The notes: generated from the letters alone by a model not told the origin. 64,000 nucleotides of DNA from Melghirimyces profundicolus (GCF_003054245.1 NZ_QBKR01000017.1:24584-88583), one strand, 5' to 3'. Positions 8,234-17,545 are shown, numbered from the stretch's first letter. Numbers and translations: made by a program.

Positions 8234-8476
8234 CTAAAAGTCGTCGGGACCGGGGCCCAAGCCGGGTCCGGAGCCGAATTCCGGATCGAAGCCGGGACCC
8301 GGGCCGAATTCCGGATCCGGGGGAGGACCCGGAGGAGGTCCCGGCGGCCCCGGGGGAGGCCCTCCGATTCCCGGGCCCCCAAACCCTTTCGGTCCTTTGA
8401 AGCCTTTCGGTCCCGGGCCGAAACCTCTTTTAAAGGGGCCACCCAAGAACCTTTTTCCAAGAAAGAATCCGAACAT
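8234..8476 (-). CDS. Gly/Pro-rich low-complexity protein, 80 aa
   Basis: The product begins MFGFFLGKRFLGGPFKRGF and continues with GPGPKGFKGPKGFGGPG and a long PPPGPP tract, ending GLGPGPDDF. The ATG at 8476 follows AGGAGGG by 6 nt. Such sequences are common in spore coat or exosporium proteins, but no family is recognised. The TAG stop is part of the 4-bp duplication made by the MITE-like insertion, so the C-terminus is original or nearly so. Confidence 0.6.
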   Translation of the reverse strand: MFGFFLGKRFLGGPFKRGFGPGPKGFKGPKGFGGPGIGGPPPGPPGPPPGPPPDPEFGPGPGFDPEFGSGPGLGPGPDDF

Positions 8477-8584
8477 GCTTTTCCCTCCTGTGATCATAAG
8501 CTGAAGTGGGTCTTTACCATTCTATGCCGGACTCTTCTTGGCAGAGTGGGACACCCCTCTTCGGTCAAAAGCGGAATTTCACCG

Positions 8585-9880
8585 TCAACTGGAATTGACC
8601 ACCCTCCGGGATACATGCCGGGAACCGGAAGAGGCCCGGCGGCTCTCGGAAGCAGCCGAACGGCGAAGCCCGCTTCGCAACCAGAAGGCTCCCGCCACCA
8701 ACAGACCTGCCGTCAGCAGGAACAACCCGCGGATCCCGATCCACCCGGCAAGAAAACCGCCGGTGATCGGTCCGAGCATGTGCCCCAGAAAGACGGCGCT
8801 GGTGCTGTAACCATAAGCCGTACTCTCTTTCCCCCGGGGGGCGTTTTTACGGATGAGGGAATGCAGCGAAGGCAACAGCCCTCCCATGCAGAGTCCCAGA
8901 AGAAAGCGGAGCACCAGAAGCTGCCAGACGGACGTAACCATCGCGTGGGGCACAAAGGAAACAGCCGCACCCAACATCGCGAAGAACAACACCCGGTCCG
9001 AACCGAACTGATCCCCCAGGCGTCCCAACCGGGGGGAAGCCAACATGTTGGCCGAACCGGTTACCGCTGTCACCAAACCGGCAAAAAAGGCAAGATATCC
9101 TCCGGGTGCACCCAGTTGGTCCACAAACAGCGACATCTGGGGCATCGGCGCCAACATGGCAAACTGAAGCATGAATCCGACGGAAAAGAGAATCGGGAGC
9201 GGTTTTCGGTGAAAGATGTGGGATCCTTCCGCCAAGAAGCCGGCCCGTTCCTGTGCGGGTTCGGGTTTCGATACTTCTTTCACGGCAAATGTGACCACCA
9301 GCGTGGCCAAACCGATCATCAAGGCGGTCAGGGAAAAGATGGTGCGGTAATCGACCACCTCGGCCATGATGCCCCCGATGAAAGGCCCCATGATGCTTCC
9401 GGACACAGCTCCCGATTGCAACATCCCCAAGGCGTAACCGGTCCGCTCCTTCGGCGTGTTGGTTGCGACCAGGGAGATGGATGCCGGGATAAATCCGGAA
9501 ACCGTCCCGTTTAACAGTCGCAGAATCAAAAGTTGCAGAGGACTGGTGGCAAGGCCCATCAGAAAGATGACGATCGTCATCCCGAATCCGGATCGCAGGA
9601 CCATGATCTTGCGGCCCACTTTATCCGCCAGACTTCCCCATATCGGAGCCATCACAAAGGCCGACAAAAAGTTGATGCCGAAAATCAGCCCGGCCCAGAG
9701 CTGGGTTTTTTCCGGATCCGTCACCCCCATCTCATCCTTAAGGTAGAGAGGGAGAAAGGGGATGATCATGCTCATCGCACCCATAACCAGAAATTGGGAT
9801 GCCATCAGGATATAAAGATTCCGTCGCCAAATTTCCATAACGGAGTGAACCATCTCCTTTTGATTTGTTCCTTCGATCAT
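8585..9880 (-). CDS. MFS transporter, probable drug/metabolite exporter
   Basis: About 430 aa with 12 predicted membrane segments. The MFS motif A between TM2 and TM3 reads GSLADKVGRKIMVLRSG, and a second copy-like loop LGRLGDQFGSDRVL lies between TM8 and TM9. This layout fits the DHA1 family of proton-driven exporters; the substrate is unknown. The start is uncertain: ATG 9880 has little ribosome site, and internal ATGs at 9853 and 9838 sit around AAAGGAG. It lies between ylbG and the Gly/Pro-rich gene on the same strand. Confidence 0.88.
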   Translation of the reverse strand: MIEGTNQKEMVHSVMEIWRRNLYILMASQFLVMGAMSMIIPFLPLYLKDEMGVTDPEKTQLWAGLIFGINFLSAFVMAPIWGSLADKVGRKIMVLRSGFGMTIVIFLMGLATSPLQLLILRLLNGTVSGFIPASISLVATNTPKERTGYALGMLQSGAVSGSIMGPFIGGIMAEVVDYRTIFSLTALMIGLATLVVTFAVKEVSKPEPAQERAGFLAEGSHIFHRKPLPILFSVGFMLQFAMLAPMPQMSLFVDQLGAPGGYLAFFAGLVTAVTGSANMLASPRLGRLGDQFGSDRVLFFAMLGAAVSFVPHAMVTSVWQLLVLRFLLGLCMGGLLPSLHSLIRKNAPRGKESTAYGYSTSAVFLGHMLGPITGGFLAGWIGIRGLFLLTAGLLVAGAFWLRSGLRRSAASESRRASSGSRHVSRRVVNSS

Positions 9881-9907
9881 TTATTTCGTTCGGCGAAATG
9901 TTAATCC

Positions 9908-9940
9908 AAAAAAAGCTGCCTCGTTTACAGACCAGGCAGC
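9908..9940 (-). terminator. Terminator of ylbG
   Basis: The stem GCTGCCT/AGGCAGC is followed by seven T on the minus strand, just after ylbG. Confidence 0.8.
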
Positions 9941-9954
9941 GTCCTTACGGTAAA

Positions 9955-10215
9955 TCACCCGCTTGTCAAGCGGGTCGGTTTATGAAACTCGGTTTCCAGC
10001 TCACGGCGGAGGGAACGGTCCACCCGTGTCACGAAGTGCATCTGCTCAATCCGCCGGATCATTTGGTCCGCTTTTTTTCCATCCACATAAAGAAAAACGT
10101 ATTTCAACCGCTTGGACATATAGTGGATATTACCCAAGCGCCCCAGAGAACGAGCTGCCTTGAGATCCTTCACCCAAACAGCCAAACCCAGCCGTTCCGC
10201 GATCTCATAAGACAT
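9955..10215 (-). CDS. ylbG: YlbG family protein (UPF0298/DUF2129)
   Basis: 86 aa. The conserved core LGNIHYMSKRLKYVFLYVD at about residues 27-45 matches YlbG, a small cytoplasmic Bacilli protein of unknown biochemical role. In B. subtilis ylbG directly follows ylbF. Here the pair is interrupted by a 109-aa gene on the other strand, with ylbF further upstream on the same strand. It ends at a good terminator. Confidence 0.88.
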   Translation of the reverse strand: MSYEIAERLGLAVWVKDLKAARSLGRLGNIHYMSKRLKYVFLYVDGKKADQMIRRIEQMHFVTRVDRSLRRELETEFHKPTRLTSG

Positions 10216-10406
10216 GAAAGGTATCTCCTTTTTTGCTTTTTTACAGGCTCTTTCCTTTCCGCAAACAACAAAAACGGAATGCGAACACCTGAAAGAAGAT
10301 CCTAATCAATGGTAACACGCTTTGAGAATCAAAGCAAACGAACCGCTCGTATTCCACTACGCTTTGAAACGGTATTTCTGATACAATGGGACCGGGAGGT
10401 GGGCAT

Positions 10407-10736
10407 GTGTCCGATACATTGGAAAACCGGTTCGTCAAAAGACTGCGTGCTGCGGGATTCGGCGACACGGAACTCCGGACCTTTGCCGGCACCCACTTTT
10501 TGTATCTCTGTCCCCGGAACGGGGAAACGGCTGCCGCAACCCGACTATCCCGGGCGATCCGGAAAGCGGCCCGTCCACTTCTTCTCCATACGAAACTCAC
10601 CTTGGAATGCCATTTTGTCAGAAAGGCCAAAGACCGGTGGGTTTATCGCATTCGCTTTCGGGTCCCCGACGAAAAGAGCTTCTGTTGCGGCAATCAATGT
10701 CCGGACTGTGTTCTTTTGCGCTCCCGTCGCTCTTAG
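10407..10736 (+). CDS. Hypothetical protein with C-terminal Cys-rich motif, 109 aa
   Basis: Not recognised. A basic N-terminal domain is followed by the C-terminal motif CCGNQCPDC, which could bind zinc or an iron-sulfur cluster. The GTG at 10407 is preceded by GGAGGTGG at 4 nt and is preferred to the ATG at 10386. It lies on the plus strand between ylbG and ylbF. Confidence 0.55.
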   Translation: MSDTLENRFVKRLRAAGFGDTELRTFAGTHFLYLCPRNGETAAATRLSRAIRKAARPLLLHTKLTLECHFVRKAKDRWVYRIRFRVPDEKSFCCGNQCPDCVLLRSRRS

Positions 10737-10778
10737 AACCCCTGCCGGACTTCCCCCTTAAGCGGGACCGACGAAAAT

Positions 10779-11189
10779 TCAGCCGCAGCCCTTTCGCCGT
10801 CTGCGCAATTCCCTGGGATCATTGATGGGAACCTTGATCGAGTCGGATACAGACCGGGCGATCGTTCGGCTCACCTCACTCAAAAGATAATCGAGCCGTT
10901 CTTCTAAATCGAGGTACGCCCGGATTTTGGGATGTTTTTTCAGCTCCTTAAGAAAGGCTTCCGCTTCGTCTTTGGCTTTATGGTAATCAGGATGGAAGTG
11001 ACCGAAGCGTTGACAATCTTCGAAGACCTCTTTTTTCCGCTGAAATTCCCGGATCAAGCGTTGTGCTTCCTTGTCGTTTTGGATCTCTTTCTTCAACTTA
11101 AGGTATTGTTTCACTTCTTCGGATTCGTTGATCCGGTCCGCCAGTTTATACGTTTCGAGCAAAAGCTCGGTCATATCGATGGAATTCAC
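10779..11189 (-). CDS. ylbF: YlbF/RicF family regulator
   Basis: 136 aa, all-helical DUF964 fold. The block LADRINESEEVKQYLKLKKE at the N-terminus and EAEAFLKELKKHPKIRAYLD further on are typical of YlbF. In B. subtilis YlbF, YmcA and YaaT form the Ric complex, which affects mRNA processing by RNase Y, sporulation, competence and biofilm. The GTG at 11189 follows GGAGGGATCCCAA; an in-frame upstream start at 11204 is less well placed. Confidence 0.88.
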   Translation of the reverse strand: MNSIDMTELLLETYKLADRINESEEVKQYLKLKKEIQNDKEAQRLIREFQRKKEVFEDCQRFGHFHPDYHKAKDEAEAFLKELKKHPKIRAYLDLEERLDYLLSEVSRTIARSVSDSIKVPINDPRELRRRRKGCG

Positions 11190-11239
11190 TTGGGATCCCT
11201 CCATTTTTCCATGATAACATACACCCCTTCTGAAAAAGA

Positions 11240-11270
11240 AAAAGCTTCCCCGGCAAACGTCGGGAAAGCG
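11240..11270 (-). terminator. Probable terminator after the 56-aa gene
   Basis: An imperfect stem (GCTTTCCCG.../...CGGGGAAGC) is followed by TTTTTCTTTTTC on the minus strand. Confidence 0.55.
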
Positions 11271-11278
11271 AAGGAGGG

Positions 11279-11449
11279 CTATACCACTCCTTTATGGGGG
11301 CGGGGTTTCGGATCATGGCTGTTTACCGCCTGTTCCACTTGGCTGTCGATTCGTTCGGGTGTCCAGGCGCGCCGGGTATCCAGTCGGTTTCTTTTTCGAT
11401 ATTTTCCTTTGGCGTTAATCGGCTCTTCGTCCGGTTTTTTTTCAATCAT
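11279..11449 (-). CDS. Small basic hypothetical protein, 56 aa
   Basis: The product begins MIEKKPDEEPINAKGKYRKR and is highly charged, rich in Arg, Lys and Pro, and probably unstructured. The ATG at 11449 is preceded by AAAGGCGG; an overlapping TTG at 11476 is an alternative. It follows the coiled-coil membrane protein and probably shares its transcript. Function unknown. Confidence 0.5.
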   Translation of the reverse strand: MIEKKPDEEPINAKGKYRKRNRLDTRRAWTPERIDSQVEQAVNSHDPKPRPHKGVV

Positions 11450-11472
11450 TCCAACACCGCCTTTCTGCCGCT

Positions 11473-12459
11473 TCAACCCCGGTTTACCGAAGTTTCCTGA
11501 CGGCGGGTGTTCAGGATGCGCGAAGCCACCAGGAGAAGGTGTTTGTTTTCCAACATTATATCACACAAAGCCGGGGTTGCTTCATCCAGGTCGAGGGTAT
11601 CCAGCCGAAACATCAGAACGAACAACCCGCTTCGGAAGACAGCGGTCACCATATATTCGTAAGGATATGCTTCGTTTTGTGACACGATGTCGGCACCCGT
11701 GGCCCAGCTTTCCGTTTCCGGGCAATCCGCATCCGCTTCCAGGTGGAAAGAGAGCTCAAACCACGCTCCCGCCGAACCTCGGAGGCGGAGTGTGTCCCCT
11801 TCCGATTCGTAGCAGGCGACCGCCACGCAGGCCGGATCCATTTCCTTCAGCACACGCTCCATCAGGAGGTGGGGGGCCACCGGATGCCCCCCTTGAAGCA
11901 TCACTTCATACAGCCGGACTTCCCCCCTTAATTTTGCCGCGAGACGAACCGACTGTTCCAGCTTCTCCTTCCCGTTTGCCAATCGCTCTTTCAGCTTTTC
12001 GTTTTCCTGGCCGGTTTCCTTCAACCGGCTTTTCAGTTCCTTCACCCGGGCCCGCCACTCTTCGGATCCGCCCTTTTCTTTTTCCCATTTCCGCCTTTCG
12101 TCGAACTGCTTTCGGTTAAAGAGATATTCAGCGAAAGGACTGTAAAAGTGGGAATCCCGCTCGCACATTTTCCTTGCGGCGGATTGACTGAGAATCAGGA
12201 CGATCAACGCTACATACACCAAAGCCACTGCCGGATGGTTCGCCCAAACCTGCCGAAAGTCACCGTTCCATACCGGCGTGAAGAACAACACCGTGACCAA
12301 GGTGGCGCCGTAGCGAACCCACTCTCCCATCTTTCCGGTCCACATGACAGCAGATGCGAAAAAGGCACCCATGAATTTCCATATAAAATCCCCCGAAAAA
12401 CGGGGGTGCTCTAAAGCCCGATTCCTTTCTTCAGGGCGGCGATGAGGCATCGGTTGCAT
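11473..12459 (-). CDS. Membrane protein with coiled coil and GAF-like domain
   Basis: 328 aa. Two or three membrane segments lie near the N-terminus, including GATLVTVLFFTPVW and VALVYVALIVLILS. A strongly charged coiled coil follows (about residues 120-185, KELKSRLKETGQENEKLKER). The C-terminal about 130 residues look like a GAF-type sensory fold, ending in DIMLENKHLLLVASRIL. The ATG at 12459 follows GGGAGGG. It could be a membrane-anchored sensor; no output domain is visible. Confidence 0.6.
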   Translation of the reverse strand: MQPMPHRRPEERNRALEHPRFSGDFIWKFMGAFFASAVMWTGKMGEWVRYGATLVTVLFFTPVWNGDFRQVWANHPAVALVYVALIVLILSQSAARKMCERDSHFYSPFAEYLFNRKQFDERRKWEKEKGGSEEWRARVKELKSRLKETGQENEKLKERLANGKEKLEQSVRLAAKLRGEVRLYEVMLQGGHPVAPHLLMERVLKEMDPACVAVACYESEGDTLRLRGSAGAWFELSFHLEADADCPETESWATGADIVSQNEAYPYEYMVTAVFRSGLFVLMFRLDTLDLDEATPALCDIMLENKHLLLVASRILNTRRQETSVNRG

Positions 12460-12522
12460 GGACTTCCCTCCCCCCTGACACATTCGACCCGGGCTTGGAA
12501 AGTCCTTCCCATCCCCACCGTT

Positions 12523-14388
12523 TCAAATCAGATCATGCCAGGGGGCCAAGAGCTGAACCTCCGCAAACGCCTCCATCGGCAGGTGGCGTTTCTTTCCTGA
12601 TGGATCCCTGCCCCGGACTTTCCACCCTTCTCCGTCCGGAACAATCTTGGTTGGGGTAAAACGGTCCGGCTCTCCCTTGCCGGAAGAATGGAGGACATCC
12701 AGTTCCATGGAAACCGCCCGATTCAGGAGTTCCCGCAAGGTTGAGGGGTGATAACGGCGCATTCCGGATGTCCAAAGCTTGGGCAACTGTTGGAACCCCG
12801 GAACGGCTTCCTCCGGCGAAGGATCACGACCGTCCACAGGGGCTACTTCTTCCTGCTCTCCCTCCCCCCTCTCTCCCTCCTTCAGATCTTCCCACCAAGA
12901 GTCCTTCTCTTCCCTCTGCAAAATGGAAACTCCTTTTTCCGCCAACCGTTTTTCCACCTCTTTCACCCGGTTGCTGGGAACGAGATAGATCCCATCCCCA
13001 ACGGGATCCAGATTCCAAGCCGTCCGATCTTCTTCCGACACCCATCTTCCGCAAGCTTTTGGCTCCCGAAGAAGCCACACCTCCTCCAAAACGGGGAGAT
13101 CCCCCGCCCACCGACGCAGGGTTACCGCGACGTTTTCCGGCGCCGGATAGCCGGAGATCTCCTCCAGCAGCTGAAGCATTTCCTCCGGGGAGATCCCCTT
13201 TTCCGCCCCCCGGCGGACAGAATCAGCATTGAGTTCGTAGGTAATGTATTGGTCCTCCCCCATGCAATCGGCAAACAGGGCGAGCAGAAAACGGCGGTGA
13301 AGGGGGAGAAAGGGCGGGACCAGAATTTCAAAATCCGGCTTCACATATCCTTTCATTTCGGGAAAGTCTCCCCCGACCGGGGGAGCCCACGGAAGCCATC
13401 GCCAGAAGGTCTCTCCCCGGTGTTTTGCCCGTTCCACCCATCCCATCGCTTGCAACGGCCGCAACCAACGCCGTTCCACCTCTTCCGCAAAGAAGGGAAG
13501 TTTTCCGGCTCCCCCGCTGAGCGCCAGCCATCCCAAGCAGGTCTCCCGGAAACGGAACCATCCTCCTTGACAGCGTTCCATCTGCCACCACAGTCCGTCC
13601 CAACGGGGCCGGTCCTCCAACAAAAAATCCCGCGTCAGACAGAACAACTCTTCGATTCGGGCATCCCAGGCTAAACACAACCACCGGTGCAGACGGTTCG
13701 ATCGGGGAACCCAGCGCCCTCCCTCCTTTTGCAGTATCCCGAGCCGTTTCGTAAAGCCGGCTGCCAGTCTGACCGCCGGAGAGCCCGTTTCCCTTTCCCA
13801 CCGGGATTCGGAGAATGATTCTTCGTCCATATTCAGCTCCACCGCCAGTTTCCGCTCCACCGTAAGGGGAACGTTTCCCTCACGGGTAAGGGGAATCCCT
13901 TCCCGCTCCAGCTGGACGGCGAATTGAAACAAGGGGTTCCAGATTCCCCTGGCCGGGTCGGCATCTTCGATCTCCTCCGGCACCTCCCTTTCCTTCGGTG
14001 CTTCGCCGATGCGGGATCGACTGTAAGCCCGCCGGACTTCCCGCGGACACCAGAGCAACCACCCCGCCGGCCGGTTCCGGAGGCGGAACAGTAGACCTCT
14101 CCTGCGGAGAAGCACCAATGCGGTCCGGAAACGGGAAGGAGAAAGGACGGAAGGACGACCGGAAGTTTCACCCTCCGGGATTGGACGGTCCCCTTGGGTA
14201 AACACCAAAAATTCCAACGCCACCCGCTCCCAGGGATGCAGACGTCCTTCAAACCCGTCTTTTTCCACCTCGTCAACAATCGCCTCCGCCAGGGAACGGG
14301 GATCCTTTCCGCATTTGTGTTCCCGTGAGAGACGTGACCGTGCTTCATCGGTCAAGCCATTCAAACAGCAAACCAGTGACGGCTTCAT
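12523..14388 (-). CDS. Helicase-associated protein, partner of XPB
   Basis: 621 aa. A central segment from VKPDFEILVPPFLPLHRRF through ELNADSVRRGAEKGISPEEML matches the helicase C-terminal-like domain (PF13625 type) found in proteins encoded beside bacterial XPB helicases. An acidic low-complexity stretch lies at about 495-525. The start overlaps the stop of the XPB gene by 4 nt (ATGA), indicating translational coupling and probably a joint function in DNA repair. Confidence 0.78.
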   Translation of the reverse strand: MKPSLVCCLNGLTDEARSRLSREHKCGKDPRSLAEAIVDEVEKDGFEGRLHPWERVALEFLVFTQGDRPIPEGETSGRPSVLSPSRFRTALVLLRRRGLLFRLRNRPAGWLLWCPREVRRAYSRSRIGEAPKEREVPEEIEDADPARGIWNPLFQFAVQLEREGIPLTREGNVPLTVERKLAVELNMDEESFSESRWERETGSPAVRLAAGFTKRLGILQKEGGRWVPRSNRLHRWLCLAWDARIEELFCLTRDFLLEDRPRWDGLWWQMERCQGGWFRFRETCLGWLALSGGAGKLPFFAEEVERRWLRPLQAMGWVERAKHRGETFWRWLPWAPPVGGDFPEMKGYVKPDFEILVPPFLPLHRRFLLALFADCMGEDQYITYELNADSVRRGAEKGISPEEMLQLLEEISGYPAPENVAVTLRRWAGDLPVLEEVWLLREPKACGRWVSEEDRTAWNLDPVGDGIYLVPSNRVKEVEKRLAEKGVSILQREEKDSWWEDLKEGERGEGEQEEVAPVDGRDPSPEEAVPGFQQLPKLWTSGMRRYHPSTLRELLNRAVSMELDVLHSSGKGEPDRFTPTKIVPDGEGWKVRGRDPSGKKRHLPMEAFAEVQLLAPWHDLI

Positions 14389-16073
14389 CCTTCACCCTCC
14401 CATGCTTCCGATTCGGTCACCTCATATCGGTACCCCCGCTCCACGAGAAACAATTGCCGGTGCATGGCATATTCCTGATCCACCGTATCCCGGGAGATAA
14501 TATTGTAAAAAAACGCCTCATTCTCCCCCTGTTTCGGCCTCAGAATGCGGCCGAGGCGCTGGGCTTCTTCCTGCCTTGATCCAAACGTTCCCGAAATCTG
14601 GACAGCCACTCTCGCATCCGGCAGATCCACGGCAAAATTGGCCACTTTGGATACCACCAGGACGGATTCTTCCCCGCGGCGAAACCGATCAAAAAGATCC
14701 TCGCGATCTTTCTGGGCCATTGCTCCAGTGATCAGCGGCGCTTTTAAAAGAGCCGCCACTTCCTTGAGTTGGTCCAGATACTGCCCGATGATCAGTGTTT
14801 TCAGACCCTGATGCTTGTGGAGAACCTTTTTCAGCACCTCTATTTTTCCCGGGTTTTCCGCTGCGATCCGGTAGCGGCGTTGCCGGGGAGCCTGGGCATA
14901 TTCCCGTTTCCGGTCCGTGGACAGGGGGGTCCGGACCTCGGTGCACCGGGCGCGGGCGATCCACCTGTCGTTCTCCATTTCCTTCCAATTCGCTTCGAAT
15001 TTTTTGGGTCCGATCAGCGAGAAGACATCCTCTTCCCGTCCGTCCTCCCGCACGAGGGTGGCCGTCAGTCCGAGCCGCCGACGGACCTGGATGTCGGCCG
15101 TCGCCCGGAACACCGGAGCCGGCAGGAGGTGTACCTCATCGTAGATCACCAACCCCCAATCTCTCTGTTCAAAAAGGTTCATATGAATAAACGGATCCGA
15201 ATCCCCCGAGCGGTGGGTCAGGATCTGATAAGTGGCAACCGTGACGGGTCGGACTTCCTTTCGGGATGCGGTATACTCTCCCACCTGTTCTTCGGTCAGA
15301 TCCGTTTTGTCCAACAGTTCGCGGATCCACTGCCGAACCGAGGTGGTATGGGGCGTAAGGATCAGTGTCGCTTTTCCCACTTTCTCCATCACAGCGATTC
15401 CGATGACGGTTTTTCCCGCACCGCAGGGAAGGACGAGCACCCCGTTCCCCCCGGTCACGTCCCCTTCGCAATGGAAAGCGTCCACCGCCCTCTGTTGATA
15501 GGAACGGAGCCGGAAAAGGGAACCTTCGGACCGGGTTCTCTCCCTCAAGCGCAAGGGAATCGATTCCCCGCGGGCATAACCGGCCTGGTCCCCGACGGGA
15601 TACCCCCACCGGATTATCTCCTGCTTGACCCATCCTCTGAGATGCTTCGGAACCTCAAAACATCCCTTTGAAACCGGAGTGAGGCGATGTTTCCAGGGGG
15701 TGCTCCGGCGAAGGCGCCGGAAGAGATCCGGATCTTCCACCGACAGGATCAACCGGTTGTCCCGGGTGATCAATTTCAACACCCCGTACCGGCCCACCGT
15801 CTCCTCCACTTCCTTTCGAAGGGAAGCGGGGAGGCCGAATTTGCTCTCTTCGTTCAAAAACGCATGAATCTCTTCCGCCGACCAACCCGATGCAGCGGCA
15901 TTCCACAAAGAGAGATCGGTGATGCGATAGGTGTGAAGGTGCTCAGGTGTTTTCACCAGTTCGGCCAAAGCGGATAACCGATCCCGCACTTCCGTGAACC
16001 TCGGGTGGTCCGACTCAAGCAAAACCGTCCGGTTTCCCTGCACAATCAAGGGGCGGTCCGGTCGGTATTTCAC
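14385..16073 (-). CDS. DNA helicase of the XPB/Ssl2 family
   Basis: A superfamily 2 DNA helicase, 562 aa. The N-terminal region (1-195) is a damage-recognition-like domain. The helicase core shows FRLRSYQQRAVDAF (Q-motif region), Walker A LPCGAGKTVIG, the Walker B box DEVH, GLTATLVREDGRE (motif III/RED region), and motif VI QRLGRILRPK. Bacterial XPB acts as a 3'-5' helicase and DNA-dependent ATPase in repair. It is first in an operon with its helicase-associated partner. Confidence 0.93.
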   Translation of the reverse strand: MKYRPDRPLIVQGNRTVLLESDHPRFTEVRDRLSALAELVKTPEHLHTYRITDLSLWNAAASGWSAEEIHAFLNEESKFGLPASLRKEVEETVGRYGVLKLITRDNRLILSVEDPDLFRRLRRSTPWKHRLTPVSKGCFEVPKHLRGWVKQEIIRWGYPVGDQAGYARGESIPLRLRERTRSEGSLFRLRSYQQRAVDAFHCEGDVTGGNGVLVLPCGAGKTVIGIAVMEKVGKATLILTPHTTSVRQWIRELLDKTDLTEEQVGEYTASRKEVRPVTVATYQILTHRSGDSDPFIHMNLFEQRDWGLVIYDEVHLLPAPVFRATADIQVRRRLGLTATLVREDGREEDVFSLIGPKKFEANWKEMENDRWIARARCTEVRTPLSTDRKREYAQAPRQRRYRIAAENPGKIEVLKKVLHKHQGLKTLIIGQYLDQLKEVAALLKAPLITGAMAQKDREDLFDRFRRGEESVLVVSKVANFAVDLPDARVAVQISGTFGSRQEEAQRLGRILRPKQGENEAFFYNIISRDTVDQEYAMHRQLFLVERGYRYEVTESEAWEGEG

Positions 16074-16343
16074 ATGGATTCCCTCCCCGAAAGAAAAAAT
16101 CTTCCTGTACGTGGGCTGACTTTGTTAGGGATGGGCTCAATTTTGAATCATCCCGCTCGGACAAAGACCGGTGCCCAGCTTCCCCGACGCCTTTTCTCCT
16201 TATTCTTAACGGGAAGTTGGTGAAACATGACAGAAGGGAACAGGCTGTGATAAAATATCCGAACAACACGGTCGAAAAATTTCTGCAACTTTCCCCCTTT
16301 GGTTCCCGTCCATAGAGTGAGAACCATTGACGGGAGGCACAGT

Positions 16344-16865
16344 ATGCGAAAGTGGAAGGTGGCTCTGTTCATGTTGTTGATGGTGTCCCTGATCGGCTCC
16401 GGCGGCTGCGGAAGCCCCGATGCTTCCGATGACTCGAAAGGGGGAGCTTCGAACTTCGAAAAGCAAACCCTTTCCTTTCAGCAGGAATCACCGAAGCAAC
16501 TTCCCGAAAAAGTGAAAAAGGAACAGGCGGAAGTAATGAAAGAAAGCGCCGACAGCGGCAAGTCATCCCTTACCGAAGTCCGCGCCGGGGACCGCACCTA
16601 TCTTATCCTCTCTCTCGGCCAACGGCCCACCGGCGGATACTCCATCCGGGTGAACGAGGTCGTGAAAAAAGGCGATACGATCCGGGTGGTTGCCGAGGAA
16701 GTCCCTCCGGCAAAAGGAAGTTTCACCACCCAGGCGCTCACCAAACCGACCGTCGTCATCTCCGTGAAATCGCCGGATGAGAAAGTCCGGTTCCGCTACC
16801 AGATCAAAGAACCGGATACGGAACAACAACTCCCTCCCGCAGACGATCCGGATGTGAAAAGTTGA
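16344..16865 (+). CDS. Lipoprotein with PrcB C-terminal domain
   Basis: 173 aa. The N-terminus MRKWKVALFMLLMVSLIGS followed by GGC is a lipoprotein signal with the lipid-acceptor Cys at about 22. A charged linker follows. The C-terminal domain has the PrcB pattern, YLILSLGQRPTGGYSI then a short beta-rich end. PrcB domains are extracytoplasmic and were first noted in a spirochaete protease complex; the role here is unknown. The ATG at 16344 has GGGAGG upstream. Confidence 0.75.
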   Translation: MRKWKVALFMLLMVSLIGSGGCGSPDASDDSKGGASNFEKQTLSFQQESPKQLPEKVKKEQAEVMKESADSGKSSLTEVRAGDRTYLILSLGQRPTGGYSIRVNEVVKKGDTIRVVAEEVPPAKGSFTTQALTKPTVVISVKSPDEKVRFRYQIKEPDTEQQLPPADDPDVKS

Positions 16866-16876
16866 GCGCCCCCTCG

Positions 16877-17406
16877 AAGCGTTGTGATTTCATGTTCGTT
16901 TCGAGAAAAGAGGAAGCGTTTACCCAAAATAGCGACTTTGCTGTCCTGCCCAGCGGAGAATCAGCCTGCAAGGGCGTTCAGGGGCAAAAGCTTCTCTGTG
17001 TTGCATCCGAAGGCGTTTTGCCCCTGCCCGCAGCAGGATGATTCGGAGCGGACCGTGCAACCATCTCTGCAGGACAGCATAGCGAGACCGGGGAGCGTAA
17101 GCGACCCAGGCGAGACTTGTGCTCTGTGAGTGCATAGCGAGACCGGGGAGCGTAAGCGACCCAGGCGAGACTTGTGCTCTGTGAGTGCATAGCGAGACCG
17201 GGGAGCGTAAGCGACCCCAGGCGCGACTTGTGCTCTGTGAGTGCATAGCGAGACCGGGGAGCGTAAGCGACCCCAGGCGCGACTTGTGCTCTGTGAGTGC
17301 ATAGCGAGACCGGGGAGCGTAAGCGACCCCAGGCGCGACTTGTGCTCTGTGAGTGCAACCGGAGCGGCTTTGGGTAAATGCCGCCGCTCACTTTTTCACA
17401 ACGCTT
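16877..17406 (-). mobile_element. MITE-like element, copy B (530 bp, with tandem array)
   Basis: Reverse orientation. Ends AAGCGTTGTGA and TCACAACGCTT, flanked by CTCG (16873-16876) and CTTG (17407-17410), a one-mismatch direct repeat. The interior has the standard block order (TTTACCCAAA inverted pair, GGGGCAAAA hairpin) and a five-unit 55-56 bp tandem array. It lies 11 bp after the stop of the PrcB lipoprotein. Confidence 0.9.
17080..17357 (-). repeat. Five tandem 55-56 bp units inside element B
   Basis: Unit boundaries at 17080, 17135, 17190, 17246 and 17302. Each unit runs TAGCGAGACC ... GTGAGTGCA. The first two contain GACCCAGGCGAGAC and the last three GACCCCAGGCGCGAC, so units are homogenised in blocks. 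Confidence 0.95.
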
Positions 17407-17465
17407 CTTGGGTGCACAGTGTTCCGGCGGACCGGCATCTCTCCGGACGAATGAATCTCGGAACC

Positions 17466-17500
17466 AAAAAGCCCCGCGCCAAAAACGCGGGGTTTTTTTG
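17466..17500 (-). terminator. Terminator of the 48-aa Pro/Glu-rich gene
   Basis: The stem CCCCGCG/CGCGGGG has A5 on one side and T7 on the other, so it can act in both directions. It sits downstream of the gene at 17546-17692. Confidence 0.8.
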
Positions 17501-17545
17501 TTCAAAGGAGGGGACCGGCTGTCCAATCTGTCCGCTTCGGAAAAG

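Noticed and set aside
17080..17357. CRISPR array
   Set aside because: The repeats are 53-56 bp, directly abutting with no unique spacers, and there are no cas genes.
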